Shown here: positions 1-6,648 of the stretch, piece by piece | How positions within the stretch are numbered: position 1 is the first letter of the stretch | Layout of the letters: every line of letters starts with the position of its first letter | NCBI GenBank assembly: GCA_947372575.1 | Contig: CANBUF010000113.1 | Span: 1-6,650, forward strand | Source: Alcaligenaceae bacterium | GTDB lineage: Bacteria > Pseudomonadota > Gammaproteobacteria > Burkholderiales > Burkholderiaceae | DNA: 6,650 bases | Direction: 5' to 3' | Made by a program: the position numbers and the translations under genes | The notes under the pieces: model-generated | Seen by the model: only the letters and a program-made list of their open reading frames with translations | What the model was told of the DNA's origin: nothing | Databases searched by the model: none

Positions 1-2
1 CA

Positions 3-170
3 CGTGGTGACTGGGAGATCGATGCCCCGCATGTTGATTCAAGCTTGCTCCTCAGCCAGGGAGACGGCTTGCATTGGACTGCGCAGACGCAGCAATTTGC
101 AGCACGGCCGCGCGTAATAGTTGCGGCCTGTGCACCGGTGTTGATTGCAGTGAGCTGGACGCCATGTTGA
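3..170 (+). CDS. hutD: C-terminal fragment of a HutD-family protein (5' end outside window)
   Basis: This frame is open from the window edge to a TGA at 168-170 and gives the last 55 residues of a protein that starts upstream. It contains GDGLHW near the middle and VLIAVSW near the end. These resemble the final beta strands of HutD/Ves cupin-like proteins, which often end in a similar hydrophobic stretch. HutD is an accessory protein of histidine utilisation, thought to limit or tune hut expression, and is not a pathway enzyme. The stop lies inside the first codons of hutF (7-base overlap, ATGTTGA), so the two genes are almost certainly co-transcribed and translationally coupled. That the frame is coding is fairly secure from this overlap. 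The HutD name is inferred from hut context plus weak C-terminal similarity, and another hut accessory gene is possible. Confidence 0.55.
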   Translation, partial: RGDWEIDAPHVDSSLLLSQGDGLHWTAQTQQFAARPRVIVAACAPVLIAVSWTPC

Positions 171-1591
171 CCGTATCAACAGACTCGACTCAGGCCTTAT
201 TTGCGTGCGATGTGCTCCTGCCAGCAGGCTGGGCAAAGAATGTATTACTGGAATGGAATACGGCTGGAATTCTGACGACGATCAGGCCTGTCACAAGCAA
301 ACCCGAACATATTTCTCAGGCAGCTGGTCCTGTGATTGCAGGGATGCCCAATCTGCATTCCCACGCTTTTCAGCGCGCATTTGCGGGATTAACGGAATTT
401 CGCAGTACCCAGGAAGATAGCTTTTGGAGCTGGCGCGAACTGATGTATCGGTTTGCTGGACGAATCACTCCAGATCAGTTAGAAGATATTGCAAGCTTTC
501 TGTATATAGAAATGCTGCAGGCAGGCTATACCTCGGTCTGTGAGTTTCATTACCTCCATCATGATCAGGCTGGTCGTCCCTACGCGGACGATGCCGAGCT
601 TTGCCTGCGACTGATCCGGGCTGCCGCCCGGGCAGGGATTGGACTGACGCTGTTGCCGGTTCTTTACCAGACGAGTGGTTTCGGTGGTCAGCCCCCGGGG
701 CTTGGGCAGAGGCGTTTTATCCGTTCTACGGAAAATATACTCAGGTTGATTGAACGTCTGAAACTGCAGGCAGCTCAGCAGAACGCCTCTGGCCATGCCC
801 TGAACGCTCGTTTAAAGGTGGGCCTGGCACCGCATTCCTTGCGCGCGGTGACTCCGCAGAGTCTGACGGAGTCTGTTGCCGGATTGCACGCCATGGATCC
901 GCTTGCGCCTGTCCATATTCATATCGCTGAGCAGCGTCAGGAAGTCCAGGATTGTCTGGCCTGGAGCGGACAGCGCCCTGTGCAATGGCTGCTGGACCAC
1001 GCCGAGGTCGATGCGCGATGGTGTCTGGTGCATGCCACGCACCTGAGTGCGCCAGAGATCGTCGGTCTTGCCACCTCGCAGGCTGTGGTCGGACTGTGCC
1101 CCACGACCGAAGCCAATCTGGGAGATGGCGTGTTCCCGCTTGCAGCGTATCAACAGGCGTGCGGCCGCTGGGGGATTGGCTCGGATAGTCATATTTGTGT
1201 CAACGCAGCCGAAGAGCTGATGTTGCTTGAGTACGGTCAGCGACTGACGCTGGGGCGGCGTAATGTCCTCGCCACCCAAAATCAGCCACAGGTCGCGACT
1301 GCCCTGGTGCTACAAGCCGTCGCAGCAGGGGGGCAGGCGAGTGGGCAGGCAGCTGGACTGTTGGAGGGGAATTCGGCGGATATGGTTGTGTTCAATGAGA
1401 ATCATCCTGCTCTCGTTGGACTCGATGCGCCGAGTATGCTGGCTGCGCATCTTTTTGCGAGTCATCGCAGCAGTGCGATTAGCAGTGTCTGGGTGGCCGG
1501 CGTCGAACACGTGCAACGCGGCATTCATAAGGATTACGCTCGCGCCCTAGAGAGATTTGTTCGCGCGCGCCGTGCCTTGCTGCAGGACTGA
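164..1591 (+). CDS. hutF: Formimidoylglutamate deiminase (N-formimino-L-glutamate iminohydrolase)
   Basis: HutF hydrolyses N-formimino-L-glutamate to N-formyl-L-glutamate and ammonia in the cytoplasm, the fourth step of the five-step histidine degradation route; HutG then removes the formyl group. The protein is 475 residues from the ATG at 164, close to the usual 450-460, and is an amidohydrolase-superfamily metal-dependent TIM barrel. Visible motifs are NLHSHAFQRA (His65 and His67, metal ligands), APHSLRAV (His224), HIHIAEQ (His253 metal ligand, Glu256), LVHATH (His290) and GSDSHI (Asp341 metal ligand). From His253 to Asp341 the spacing agrees with what I recall for Pseudomonas HutF. The start at 164 is chosen because homology begins just after it and it overlaps the upstream stop codon. 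A TTG at 74 would add 30 unrelated residues. No strong Shine-Dalgarno precedes 164, so translation probably depends on coupling. No clear terminator follows. Confidence 0.95.
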   Translation: MLTVSTDSTQALFACDVLLPAGWAKNVLLEWNTAGILTTIRPVTSKPEHISQAAGPVIAGMPNLHSHAFQRAFAGLTEFRSTQEDSFWSWRELMYRFAGRITPDQLEDIASFLYIEMLQAGYTSVCEFHYLHHDQAGRPYADDAELCLRLIRAAARAGIGLTLLPVLYQTSGFGGQPPGLGQRRFIRSTENILRLIERLKLQAAQQNASGHALNARLKVGLAPHSLRAVTPQSLTESVAGLHAMDPLAPVHIHIAEQRQEVQDCLAWSGQRPVQWLLDHAEVDARWCLVHATHLSAPEIVGLATSQAVVGLCPTTEANLGDGVFPLAAYQQACGRWGIGSDSHICVNAAEELMLLEYGQRLTLGRRNVLATQNQPQVATALVLQAVAAGGQASGQAAGLLEGNSADMVVFNENHPALVGLDAPSMLAAHLFASHRSSAISSVWVAGVEHVQRGIHKDYARALERFVRARRALLQD

Positions 1592-1620
1592 ACAGCTCGC
1601 GGCTAATGATGCCACTGCAC

Positions 1621-1655
1621 GGCAACCTATGAGGTACCTATGAGGCAACCTATAA
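1621..1655 (+). repeat. Three tandem imperfect 11-12 bp direct repeats in the hutF-GT39 intergenic gap
   Basis: Consecutive copies read GGCAACCTATGA (1621-1632), GGTACCTATGA (1633-1643) and GGCAACCTATAA (1644-1655), with no spacer. The array starts 29 bases after the hutF stop and ends 64 bases before the next start codon. The last copy contains TATAAG (1651-1656), five of six bases of a sigma70 -10 box, but no convincing -35 box lies 16-18 bases upstream. A second weak -10-like TAAAAT is at 1671-1676. A short inverted repeat, CCTAT (1649-1653) with ATAGG (1662-1666), overlaps the third copy. The array could be a regulator-binding site for the downstream operon or simply a slippage duplication. 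The repeats themselves are certain; their role is not known. Confidence 0.7.
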
Positions 1656-1709
1656 GAATGAATAGGGCTGTAAAATCAAACGTGTAACCTTAGGCAATCT
1701 CTCTAATTC

Positions 1710-1716
1710 AGGGAAG
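1710..1716 (+). promoter_or_regulatory. Ribosome binding site of the GT39 gene
   Basis: AGGGAAG lies three bases before the ATG at 1720, with its AGGG core about six bases from the start codon. It is a good purine-rich Shine-Dalgarno, and it fixes the start of the glycosyltransferase gene. It is the clearest ribosome binding site in the window; the other complete genes with readable starts use overlapping start and stop codons. Confidence 0.7.
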
Positions 1717-1719
1717 TGT

Positions 1720-3285
1720 ATGGCTCGAACCCCCCGCAGTCCGTTCAATGTCATTGGCAAGCTCAAGGATTTTTTTCTGAAAATTGATCCAAATAATCCC
1801 AGTCAACTCTCGAGGGTGACCCTCGCATTCATTGCATTCAATTTTCTGCTCTGGACCGTACTGGCCATTATTAGTCAAACAGCACCACACAAGGACAGCA
1901 TTGAAGAGCTCTTCTGGATGCAGTCTTTTGACTGGGGATATCCCAAGTTCGGGCCGATTTCTACCTGGTGGGTCTCTTTCTGGGTCTCTCTCCTAGGTAG
2001 GTCAATCTGGGTGACCTACGTTGCGGGACAATTGAATGTGGCCCTGATGCTGCTCGTTGTCTGGCGGATTGCCTTGCTGATGATGAGCCCGGCAAGGGCG
2101 TGCATGGCGGTGGTGCTGACCTCGTTGGTCGCCTATCACAGCATTAACGGCATTCAGGTCAGTTCCAACTTGTTGCAATTGTTTCCGACGGCGTTGCTCC
2201 TCTGGTCGCTATTACTGGCAGTCCGGCAGCAGAATTGGTGGCGCTGGGTGCTGGTCGGCCTGGCCGGGACAGTATGTCTGCTGACAAAATACAGTGCCGG
2301 GATCTGGATCGCAGTGATGGGTCTCTGGGTGTTACAAGACCCCCGCATGCACCACTGGCGCTCCATGCGTGGCATCCTGATCGCCATAATTGCTGCCATG
2401 ATCGCAATGATTCCACATATCGAGTGGTTGATCCGCGAGCACGCACCGACTATCCGCTATATGCAGTATCAAGTCAGTGGTGAAGTCCATCATATGGCGC
2501 AGTTGGGTAAGTTTTTATTAAGCCAGCTCGGTAAGCTCGCACCCCTGATTGTTGCGATCTTGCTGATAAAAATCAGCTTCAGACGTCATCCTCTTGACCA
2601 GGATCCTCTGGCCTCTGCGCCCAATCTCGACACTGAAGGTCGGTTTGTTGTCTTTGCAACCATCGGCCCCATGTTGCTGACCTCCTTGCTCGGGACTTCA
2701 GTGATCAGTTTGCATGCCAATTGGGCGACTGCCTACTTTATTTTTCTGGGCGTATTTGCCATGCGCTGGATTCCCGCAATCGATTCGCAGCGAGTATTTG
2801 GGCGCGTACTATCCGTTGGCCTGACGATTAATATCCTGATCGCGTGCAGTACGGCACTGTATTTCGGCTTGATCGCTGACTTAACGGGTCGTACCCCCCG
2901 GGAGAACTTTCCTGCAAAGCAGCTTGGTATGAAGCTAGACCAGCTTTGGGACAGCCAGGCGCTTGGACCGATGAAAGTCGTGATTGGCGAGACCTGGATC
3001 GCGGGCGTGACCTCTGTCACTTCAAAATACCAGCCGCTCGTCATTCCCTATGGTTATTATGCTGAAACTGCGGCGGTCACACCCGAGCTCGTGCAGCGCT
3101 GCGGTGCGTTGATCGTGGTCGATGCAGAAGAAACGACACTGAATCCCAAGATGCAGGAGTTCCTGTCGCGCGCAACGATTCGCGGTGAGTTTGAAATTCC
3201 GTGGAATCGTTTTAAGAAACAGCCTACTTACAAGGTGAATTGGGCCATCATCGAACCAGAAAGCAAAGGCATGTGTTCTGAATGA
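1720..3285 (+). CDS. GT39 / ArnT-like polytopic membrane glycosyltransferase (PMT_2 type)
   Basis: This is a 521-residue inner-membrane protein. Members of the family transfer a sugar from a polyprenyl-phosphate donor to an acceptor on the periplasmic side, as ArnT does with aminoarabinose on lipid A. The first membrane helix (about 32-53) is followed by a periplasmic loop with HKDSIEELFW (57-66) and DWGYPKFGPISTWW (71-84). This matches the family's acidic-residue and Gly-Tyr-x-Lys signature, with Asp59 and Glu62/Glu63 as candidate catalytic or metal-binding acids. Many further helices follow to about residue 386, including LLTKYSAG (187-194) and HANWATAYF (332-340). A C-terminal soluble part of about 135 residues is probably periplasmic. 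The start follows a good ribosome binding site. The stop overlaps lptF by ATGA (3282-3285), indicating one operon. Donor and acceptor cannot be read from sequence; a lipid A, core or other envelope-glycan substrate is inferred from the lptF linkage. It should not be named arnT without more evidence. Confidence 0.85.
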   Translation: MARTPRSPFNVIGKLKDFFLKIDPNNPSQLSRVTLAFIAFNFLLWTVLAIISQTAPHKDSIEELFWMQSFDWGYPKFGPISTWWVSFWVSLLGRSIWVTYVAGQLNVALMLLVVWRIALLMMSPARACMAVVLTSLVAYHSINGIQVSSNLLQLFPTALLLWSLLLAVRQQNWWRWVLVGLAGTVCLLTKYSAGIWIAVMGLWVLQDPRMHHWRSMRGILIAIIAAMIAMIPHIEWLIREHAPTIRYMQYQVSGEVHHMAQLGKFLLSQLGKLAPLIVAILLIKISFRRHPLDQDPLASAPNLDTEGRFVVFATIGPMLLTSLLGTSVISLHANWATAYFIFLGVFAMRWIPAIDSQRVFGRVLSVGLTINILIACSTALYFGLIADLTGRTPRENFPAKQLGMKLDQLWDSQALGPMKVVIGETWIAGVTSVTSKYQPLVIPYGYYAETAAVTPELVQRCGALIVVDAEETTLNPKMQEFLSRATIRGEFEIPWNRFKKQPTYKVNWAIIEPESKGMCSE

Positions 3286-4397
3286 GTTTATTTAAAAAAT
3301 CGGTTGTTTCTGAAATCGCGAATCATTTCAGCGTGGTGCTGTCTACGCTGATTGTTGTATGGCTGAGCGTGATCCTGGTCAGGCTGCTGGGCGAAGCGGC
3401 CGCCGGCCGAATCGGTGCCGACGTGGTGGTGGGGCTTTCGGCTTTCACTACCATCGCCGCATTGCCTACCATCCTGGCTGTATCAATTTTTATTGGTGTA
3501 CTGACAACGATTACGCGTAACTTCCGCGAATCAGAAATGGTGGTTTGGTTTTCAAGCGGTGTGTCCTTATTGAACTGGATCAATCCCGTGATGCAGGTTG
3601 CCGTGCCTGTGATGATCGCAACGGGAAGCTTGACGCTCTATGTCACACCTTGGGCGAACCGCGAGATCGAAGATTATCGTGCGCGGTATGAAATGCGCTC
3701 CGATATCTCCAAAATTACACCAGGTCAGTTTTTTGAAACCGAAGGCGGCAATCGAATCTTTTTTGCAGAAGGTTCCGAAAAGGACGATACGACGCTTGGA
3801 CAGGTTTTTATGCGCATTATTGATCCTGACTGGCATGTGTTGGTCACTGCGAACTCGGCACGCACAGAAACGGTCCCGAATGGCGATCGCTTTCTCGTAC
3901 TTGAACATGGTTATCGCTACGATCTGAAACCTGGTCAGGGTGAAATGAAAATGGCAGAGTTCGATTCGTTTGGCGTACGAATCGAAAGTAAAGATGGCGA
4001 AAAGTCCATGGCCGATGCGCGTGCCAAGGCCCTGGCCAATCGACGCGCCAGACCCACTATGCTCCTGATCGAAGACAATGAAGCGGGTTCGTGGGGGCAG
4101 ATGATGTGGCGTTTGGCGATTCCGCTCGCCTCGCTCAACTTAGCCCTGCTGGCCATTCCCTTGGGGGCGGTCAACCCTAGAATCGGTCGCTCCGGAGATT
4201 TGCTGATTGCCGGTCTGGTTGCGATGCTCTATATGAATTTGATCAATATTTCACAAGGCTGGATCATCTACGGCAAATTGCCTTTCAGCATTGGAGTGTG
4301 GTTGGTGCATGCCGTATTCGGTCTTTTTACGGGCCTGTTGCTCTGGTGGCGCATACGGATTAAGTTGCCTAAACCCCCTGTTATGGTAGGGGTCTAA
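3282..4397 (+). CDS. lptF: LPS export ABC transporter permease LptF
   Basis: LptF pairs with LptG in the inner membrane and, with the ATPase LptB, extracts LPS and passes it to LptC and the periplasmic LptA bridge. The protein has 371 residues, normal for LptF. It shows the expected YjgP/YjgQ layout: three N-terminal helices (about 15-35, 55-77, 100-122), a periplasmic beta-jellyroll domain (about 125-265), and three C-terminal helices (about 275-297, 305-325, 335-357). RESEMVVWFSSG (82-93) is the cytoplasmic coupling region that contacts LptB. AIPLGAVNPRIGRSG (291-305) and MNLINISQGW (318-327) are typical of betaproteobacterial LptF. The ATG overlaps the glycosyltransferase stop (ATGA); an AAAGG about 12 bases upstream is a weak ribosome binding site. 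LptG, often encoded immediately downstream, is absent here: the next gene is on the opposite strand and overlaps the lptF stop. LptF is preferred over LptG because of the N-terminal similarity to Bordetella-type LptF that I recall. Confidence 0.92.
   Translation: MSLFKKSVVSEIANHFSVVLSTLIVVWLSVILVRLLGEAAAGRIGADVVVGLSAFTTIAALPTILAVSIFIGVLTTITRNFRESEMVVWFSSGVSLLNWINPVMQVAVPVMIATGSLTLYVTPWANREIEDYRARYEMRSDISKITPGQFFETEGGNRIFFAEGSEKDDTTLGQVFMRIIDPDWHVLVTANSARTETVPNGDRFLVLEHGYRYDLKPGQGEMKMAEFDSFGVRIESKDGEKSMADARAKALANRRARPTMLLIEDNEAGSWGQMMWRLAIPLASLNLALLAIPLGAVNPRIGRSGDLLIAGLVAMLYMNLINISQGWIIYGKLPFSIGVWLVHAVFGLFTGLLLWWRIRIKLPKPPVMVGV
4373..4393. terminator. Weak hairpin at the convergent lptF / MFS stop codons
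   Basis: CCCCT (4375-4379) can pair with AGGGG (4388-4392) around an eight-base loop, or alternatively ACCCC (4373-4377) with GGGGT (4389-4393). It sits where the two convergent genes end, a natural site for a bidirectional terminator. The stem is only about five base pairs and neither strand has a following run of T, so intrinsic termination is doubtful. Confidence 0.2.
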
Positions 4398-5656
4398 GGT
4401 CGGAAGAGCCTGGCTGGGAGTTGCGGTTTTCTGGCAAGCCAGAACAGGCTCGATCCACCGACTGCAATGCCGGCCAGAACGGTAAACCCCAGTCGGTAAT
4501 TACCTGTTGCATCACCCAGTACACCGGCCAGCAATGGGCCGGTGATTTGCCCTACTGCGGCAAGCATGCCAGAGACACCTAAGATCATCCCGATATAGGC
4601 ACGTCCAAAATAGTCAGCCCGGATAGCCTGCATGAAGGGGCCACGAATGCCCCAGGCTAAACCATGCAACACAGCGAATACGACTAGTGCACCTGGTCCG
4701 GTCGCGTAGGTGAGGGCTAACAACCCGGCTGCGTGCATGAGCATACAGAGCGCAGCCACTCTTCTTTTTTCAAACTTATCACCCAGGTAGCCACCTGTCA
4801 GCACGCCGACTACCTGAAAGGCGGTCATCAGTGTGATGAATACTGCAGCCTGTGCAATCGTGTAGCCGAGCGAAGTCCGCATGTGGTTGATCGCGTGTGT
4901 ATTGACCGCCGTCACGATAATCAGGGCGCTGGCATGACCACAGGACAGTAACCAGAAGGCGCGCGTTCGGAGTGCTTCGCGTACTGTGAAGCTCGGGCCA
5001 ATTGCGACCTGTATGGTTTGAGCGTTGGCATCAGCGTGAGCCGCCTTGGGCGTGCCATCTACCACTTCACCAAAATCCTCCGGCCGCTTGCGAAAAACAC
5101 TCGCCAGTGGAAATCCCACGAGCATGGCAATGACGCCACCCCATAGGACGGTGCTACGCCAGCCAAAGTATTCGATCGACCATGCCATGGCCGGCACACA
5201 GATGCCACCCAGCGCAATACCCAGAGTGACGTAAGACAGGGCGCGGGCGCGTTTTTTTTCAAACCACTGAATGATCCCGACGTTTAAAGGAAAGTAACCG
5301 GCCATGGAAGACGCGATTGCAAGTACGACCATCGCGGTGTAAAGCCCGGAGATTGTGTCAATCTGACTTAGCATGATCAGTCCGATGCCAAAGAGGATAG
5401 AACCGATCTGAATGACTACTTTTGAGCCATACTTATCGATAAACCAGCCCAGAATTGCACCGATACCAACGGCTTCCATTGACATGAGCGATGAGGCGCC
5501 TGAAACAGATGTTTTACTCCAGTGCTTTTCCTCAATCAGTGCCGCTGCGTAAGCACCGAAGGCCTGATACAGCATGAGTGACTGAATGAACTGCAGGCCG
5601 CAGGCCGCCATGACCATCTTCCAGCCATAAAAAATCTTTATGCGTGGAGCCTTCAT
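4394..5656 (-). CDS. MFS transporter, monocarboxylate / oxalate-formate (MCT/OFA-like) type
   Basis: This 420-residue protein has 12 predicted transmembrane helices in two bundles of six. They lie at about 12-34, 54-73, 79-98, 104-125, 140-160, 168-187, 233-252, 268-290, 299-318, 322-345, 354-380 and 389-408, with a long cytoplasmic loop at about 188-230. The N-terminal FYGWKMV (9-15), HWSKTSVSGA (45-54) and WFEKKRARAL (131-140) are typical of MFS members moving small carboxylates. MFS motif A appears in loop 2-3 (GWFIDKYGSKVV) and in partial form in loop 8-9 (GGYLGDKFEKRRV). Such proteins usually act as proton-coupled symporters or antiporters, but substrate and direction cannot be read from sequence. 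The ATG at 5656 overlaps the upstream stop by ATGA and has no ribosome binding site of its own, so translation is likely coupled to the methylglyoxal-synthase-like gene. The TAG stop overlaps the lptF stop on the other strand. The coding strand has an A8 run over codons 133-135. Confidence 0.9.
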   Translation of the reverse strand: MKAPRIKIFYGWKMVMAACGLQFIQSLMLYQAFGAYAAALIEEKHWSKTSVSGASSLMSMEAVGIGAILGWFIDKYGSKVVIQIGSILFGIGLIMLSQIDTISGLYTAMVVLAIASSMAGYFPLNVGIIQWFEKKRARALSYVTLGIALGGICVPAMAWSIEYFGWRSTVLWGGVIAMLVGFPLASVFRKRPEDFGEVVDGTPKAAHADANAQTIQVAIGPSFTVREALRTRAFWLLSCGHASALIIVTAVNTHAINHMRTSLGYTIAQAAVFITLMTAFQVVGVLTGGYLGDKFEKRRVAALCMLMHAAGLLALTYATGPGALVVFAVLHGLAWGIRGPFMQAIRADYFGRAYIGMILGVSGMLAAVGQITGPLLAGVLGDATGNYRLGFTVLAGIAVGGSSLFWLARKPQLPARLFRP

Positions 5657-6648
5657 GATGTTGTGGATTTTGCTGCGCGACGTGATACTGCTTGTGCCCA
5701 GCGTTCGGCTACGACGGGGGAGGTGGCACAGGTGGCTTCTCGCGTGACGACTCGCACGGCTCTTTCAAGCAGTTGAATGTCGGCTTCGTGTTGTCGCGCG
5801 ACATGTGGATCTTCAAAGAAAATTACGCGCTGACACCGTTTGTCAAGCACAAGATCCGCAATTTGTGCGTCACCACCCATCGGTCCGCTGAGGTATCGAT
5901 CGACCCAAGGTCGATCTGCTGGCCATCCGCGTGCGTGGGCCAGTTCATTTAAACGCTGTCCAGTTGTGCCTGTCGCGATACGTCGCTCAAAGCAGGACAG
6001 CAAGGAAAAATGCTGATCCGCAAAGGCAAGCATTTTTTCTTTTAGCGCATCGTGGGCAATCATTGCGACGCAGTGATCAGAAAAAGAAAATAGTCCGTCT
6101 ACGCCAGGGTTGGCAGTCAATCCTGCATGAATACGCTCAATTTCGACCCATTCCACGGCACCTGCCATGGTAGATATGAATGGTTTTCCATGCGTGATGC
6201 ATTGACGTTTGAGTGCAAGCGCTTCAGGGAAGATCGAAGAGGGATCAACCGGGTCAATGAGGTAAATCGCCCCATCGAGCGATTCGGGATCCGACTCTGG
6301 TAGTGTGACCCGCGCAACCAATTTCATCAGACCGCCTTCGCGACCATAGGGGTATTGAATCAAGCCACGGTATTGATCGAGTAATCCTTCGCGCCTGATG
6401 GCATCGTAAGTCCGGCCAACCGCATGCAACTCCATGCCCAGTGCCTCAATGCCTGCTGAGCTGGTCCGTAACCAGTCAAAGCAAGCTGCATCAGTGGATT
6501 CGTGGTGCAGTCGATTCGCAGCCAGGCCAAGCCTCAGGGGGCGAGATGCATTGCGGCCTGTCGCATTGTCGGCGATAGTTTTGGGCAGCTTATTCATCAG
6601 GCGATTAAATAATCCCTTTTTGTCTGAGTGTATCGATGGTTTGTGCAT
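5653..6648 (-). CDS. Tandem methylglyoxal-synthase-like protein: degenerate N-domain plus catalytic C-domain
   Basis: Methylglyoxal synthase converts dihydroxyacetone phosphate to methylglyoxal and phosphate in the cytoplasm. Residues about 193-318 match the whole E. coli MgsA core: IAHDALKEK (His199, Asp200, Lys203), ATGTTG (225-230), SGPMGGD (254-260, with Asp260 equivalent to catalytic Asp71), FFEDP (Asp280), His287 (His98) and Asp290 (Asp101). Residues about 38-172 have the same order of elements but lack most catalytic residues: LAANRL in place of the AHD motif, AVGRTY for ATGTTG, YGREGGL for SGPMGGD, and LIDP retained for FFEDP. The protein is therefore 331 residues against about 150 in E. 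coli. About 37 polar N-terminal residues precede the first domain, with no signal peptide or membrane helix. The ATG at 6648 is two bases from the window edge, so a further upstream start cannot be excluded; an internal ATG at 6597 (Met18) is an alternative. The stop overlaps the MFS start by ATGA. Activity is likely from the intact C-domain but not proven; the N-domain role is unknown. Confidence 0.85.
   Translation of the reverse strand: MHKPSIHSDKKGLFNRLMNKLPKTIADNATGRNASRPLRLGLAANRLHHESTDAACFDWLRTSSAGIEALGMELHAVGRTYDAIRREGLLDQYRGLIQYPYGREGGLMKLVARVTLPESDPESLDGAIYLIDPVDPSSIFPEALALKRQCITHGKPFISTMAGAVEWVEIERIHAGLTANPGVDGLFSFSDHCVAMIAHDALKEKMLAFADQHFSLLSCFERRIATGTTGQRLNELAHARGWPADRPWVDRYLSGPMGGDAQIADLVLDKRCQRVIFFEDPHVARQHEADIQLLERAVRVVTREATCATSPVVAERWAQAVSRRAAKSTTS

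Noticed and set aside
74..163. TTG-initiated N-terminal extension of HutF by 30 residues
   Set aside because: The extra residues are Cys-rich, have no similarity to HutF N-termini, and overlap the frame of the upstream gene; the ATG at 164 fits the family length and the stop-start overlap.
39..236. Minus-strand 65-codon open frame across the hutF start
   Set aside because: It is antisense to two coding frames and its Cys/Arg/His-rich product looks like noise.
812..1279. 155-codon open frame antisense to hutF
   Set aside because: It is a shadow of a strongly supported enzyme gene, with no recognisable motif and no ribosome binding context.
1610..1624. TGCC...GGCA inverted repeat after hutF as a terminator
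   Set aside because: The stem is only four base pairs and no T run follows.
1671..1676. TAAAAT as the -10 box of a promoter for the GT39-lptF operon
   Set aside because: There is no acceptable -35 hexamer at 16-18 bases upstream, so it is mentioned only as a weak candidate.
2733..3044. 103-codon open frame antisense to the glycosyltransferase gene
   Set aside because: It lies wholly inside a real membrane-protein gene and has no family signature.
6595..6597. Internal ATG (Met18) as the start of the tandem MGS-like protein
   Set aside because: The nearest purine-rich AGGG is about 17 bases away, too far to be a good ribosome binding site; the upstream ATG at 6648 cannot be judged because the window ends, so the longer form is kept as default.
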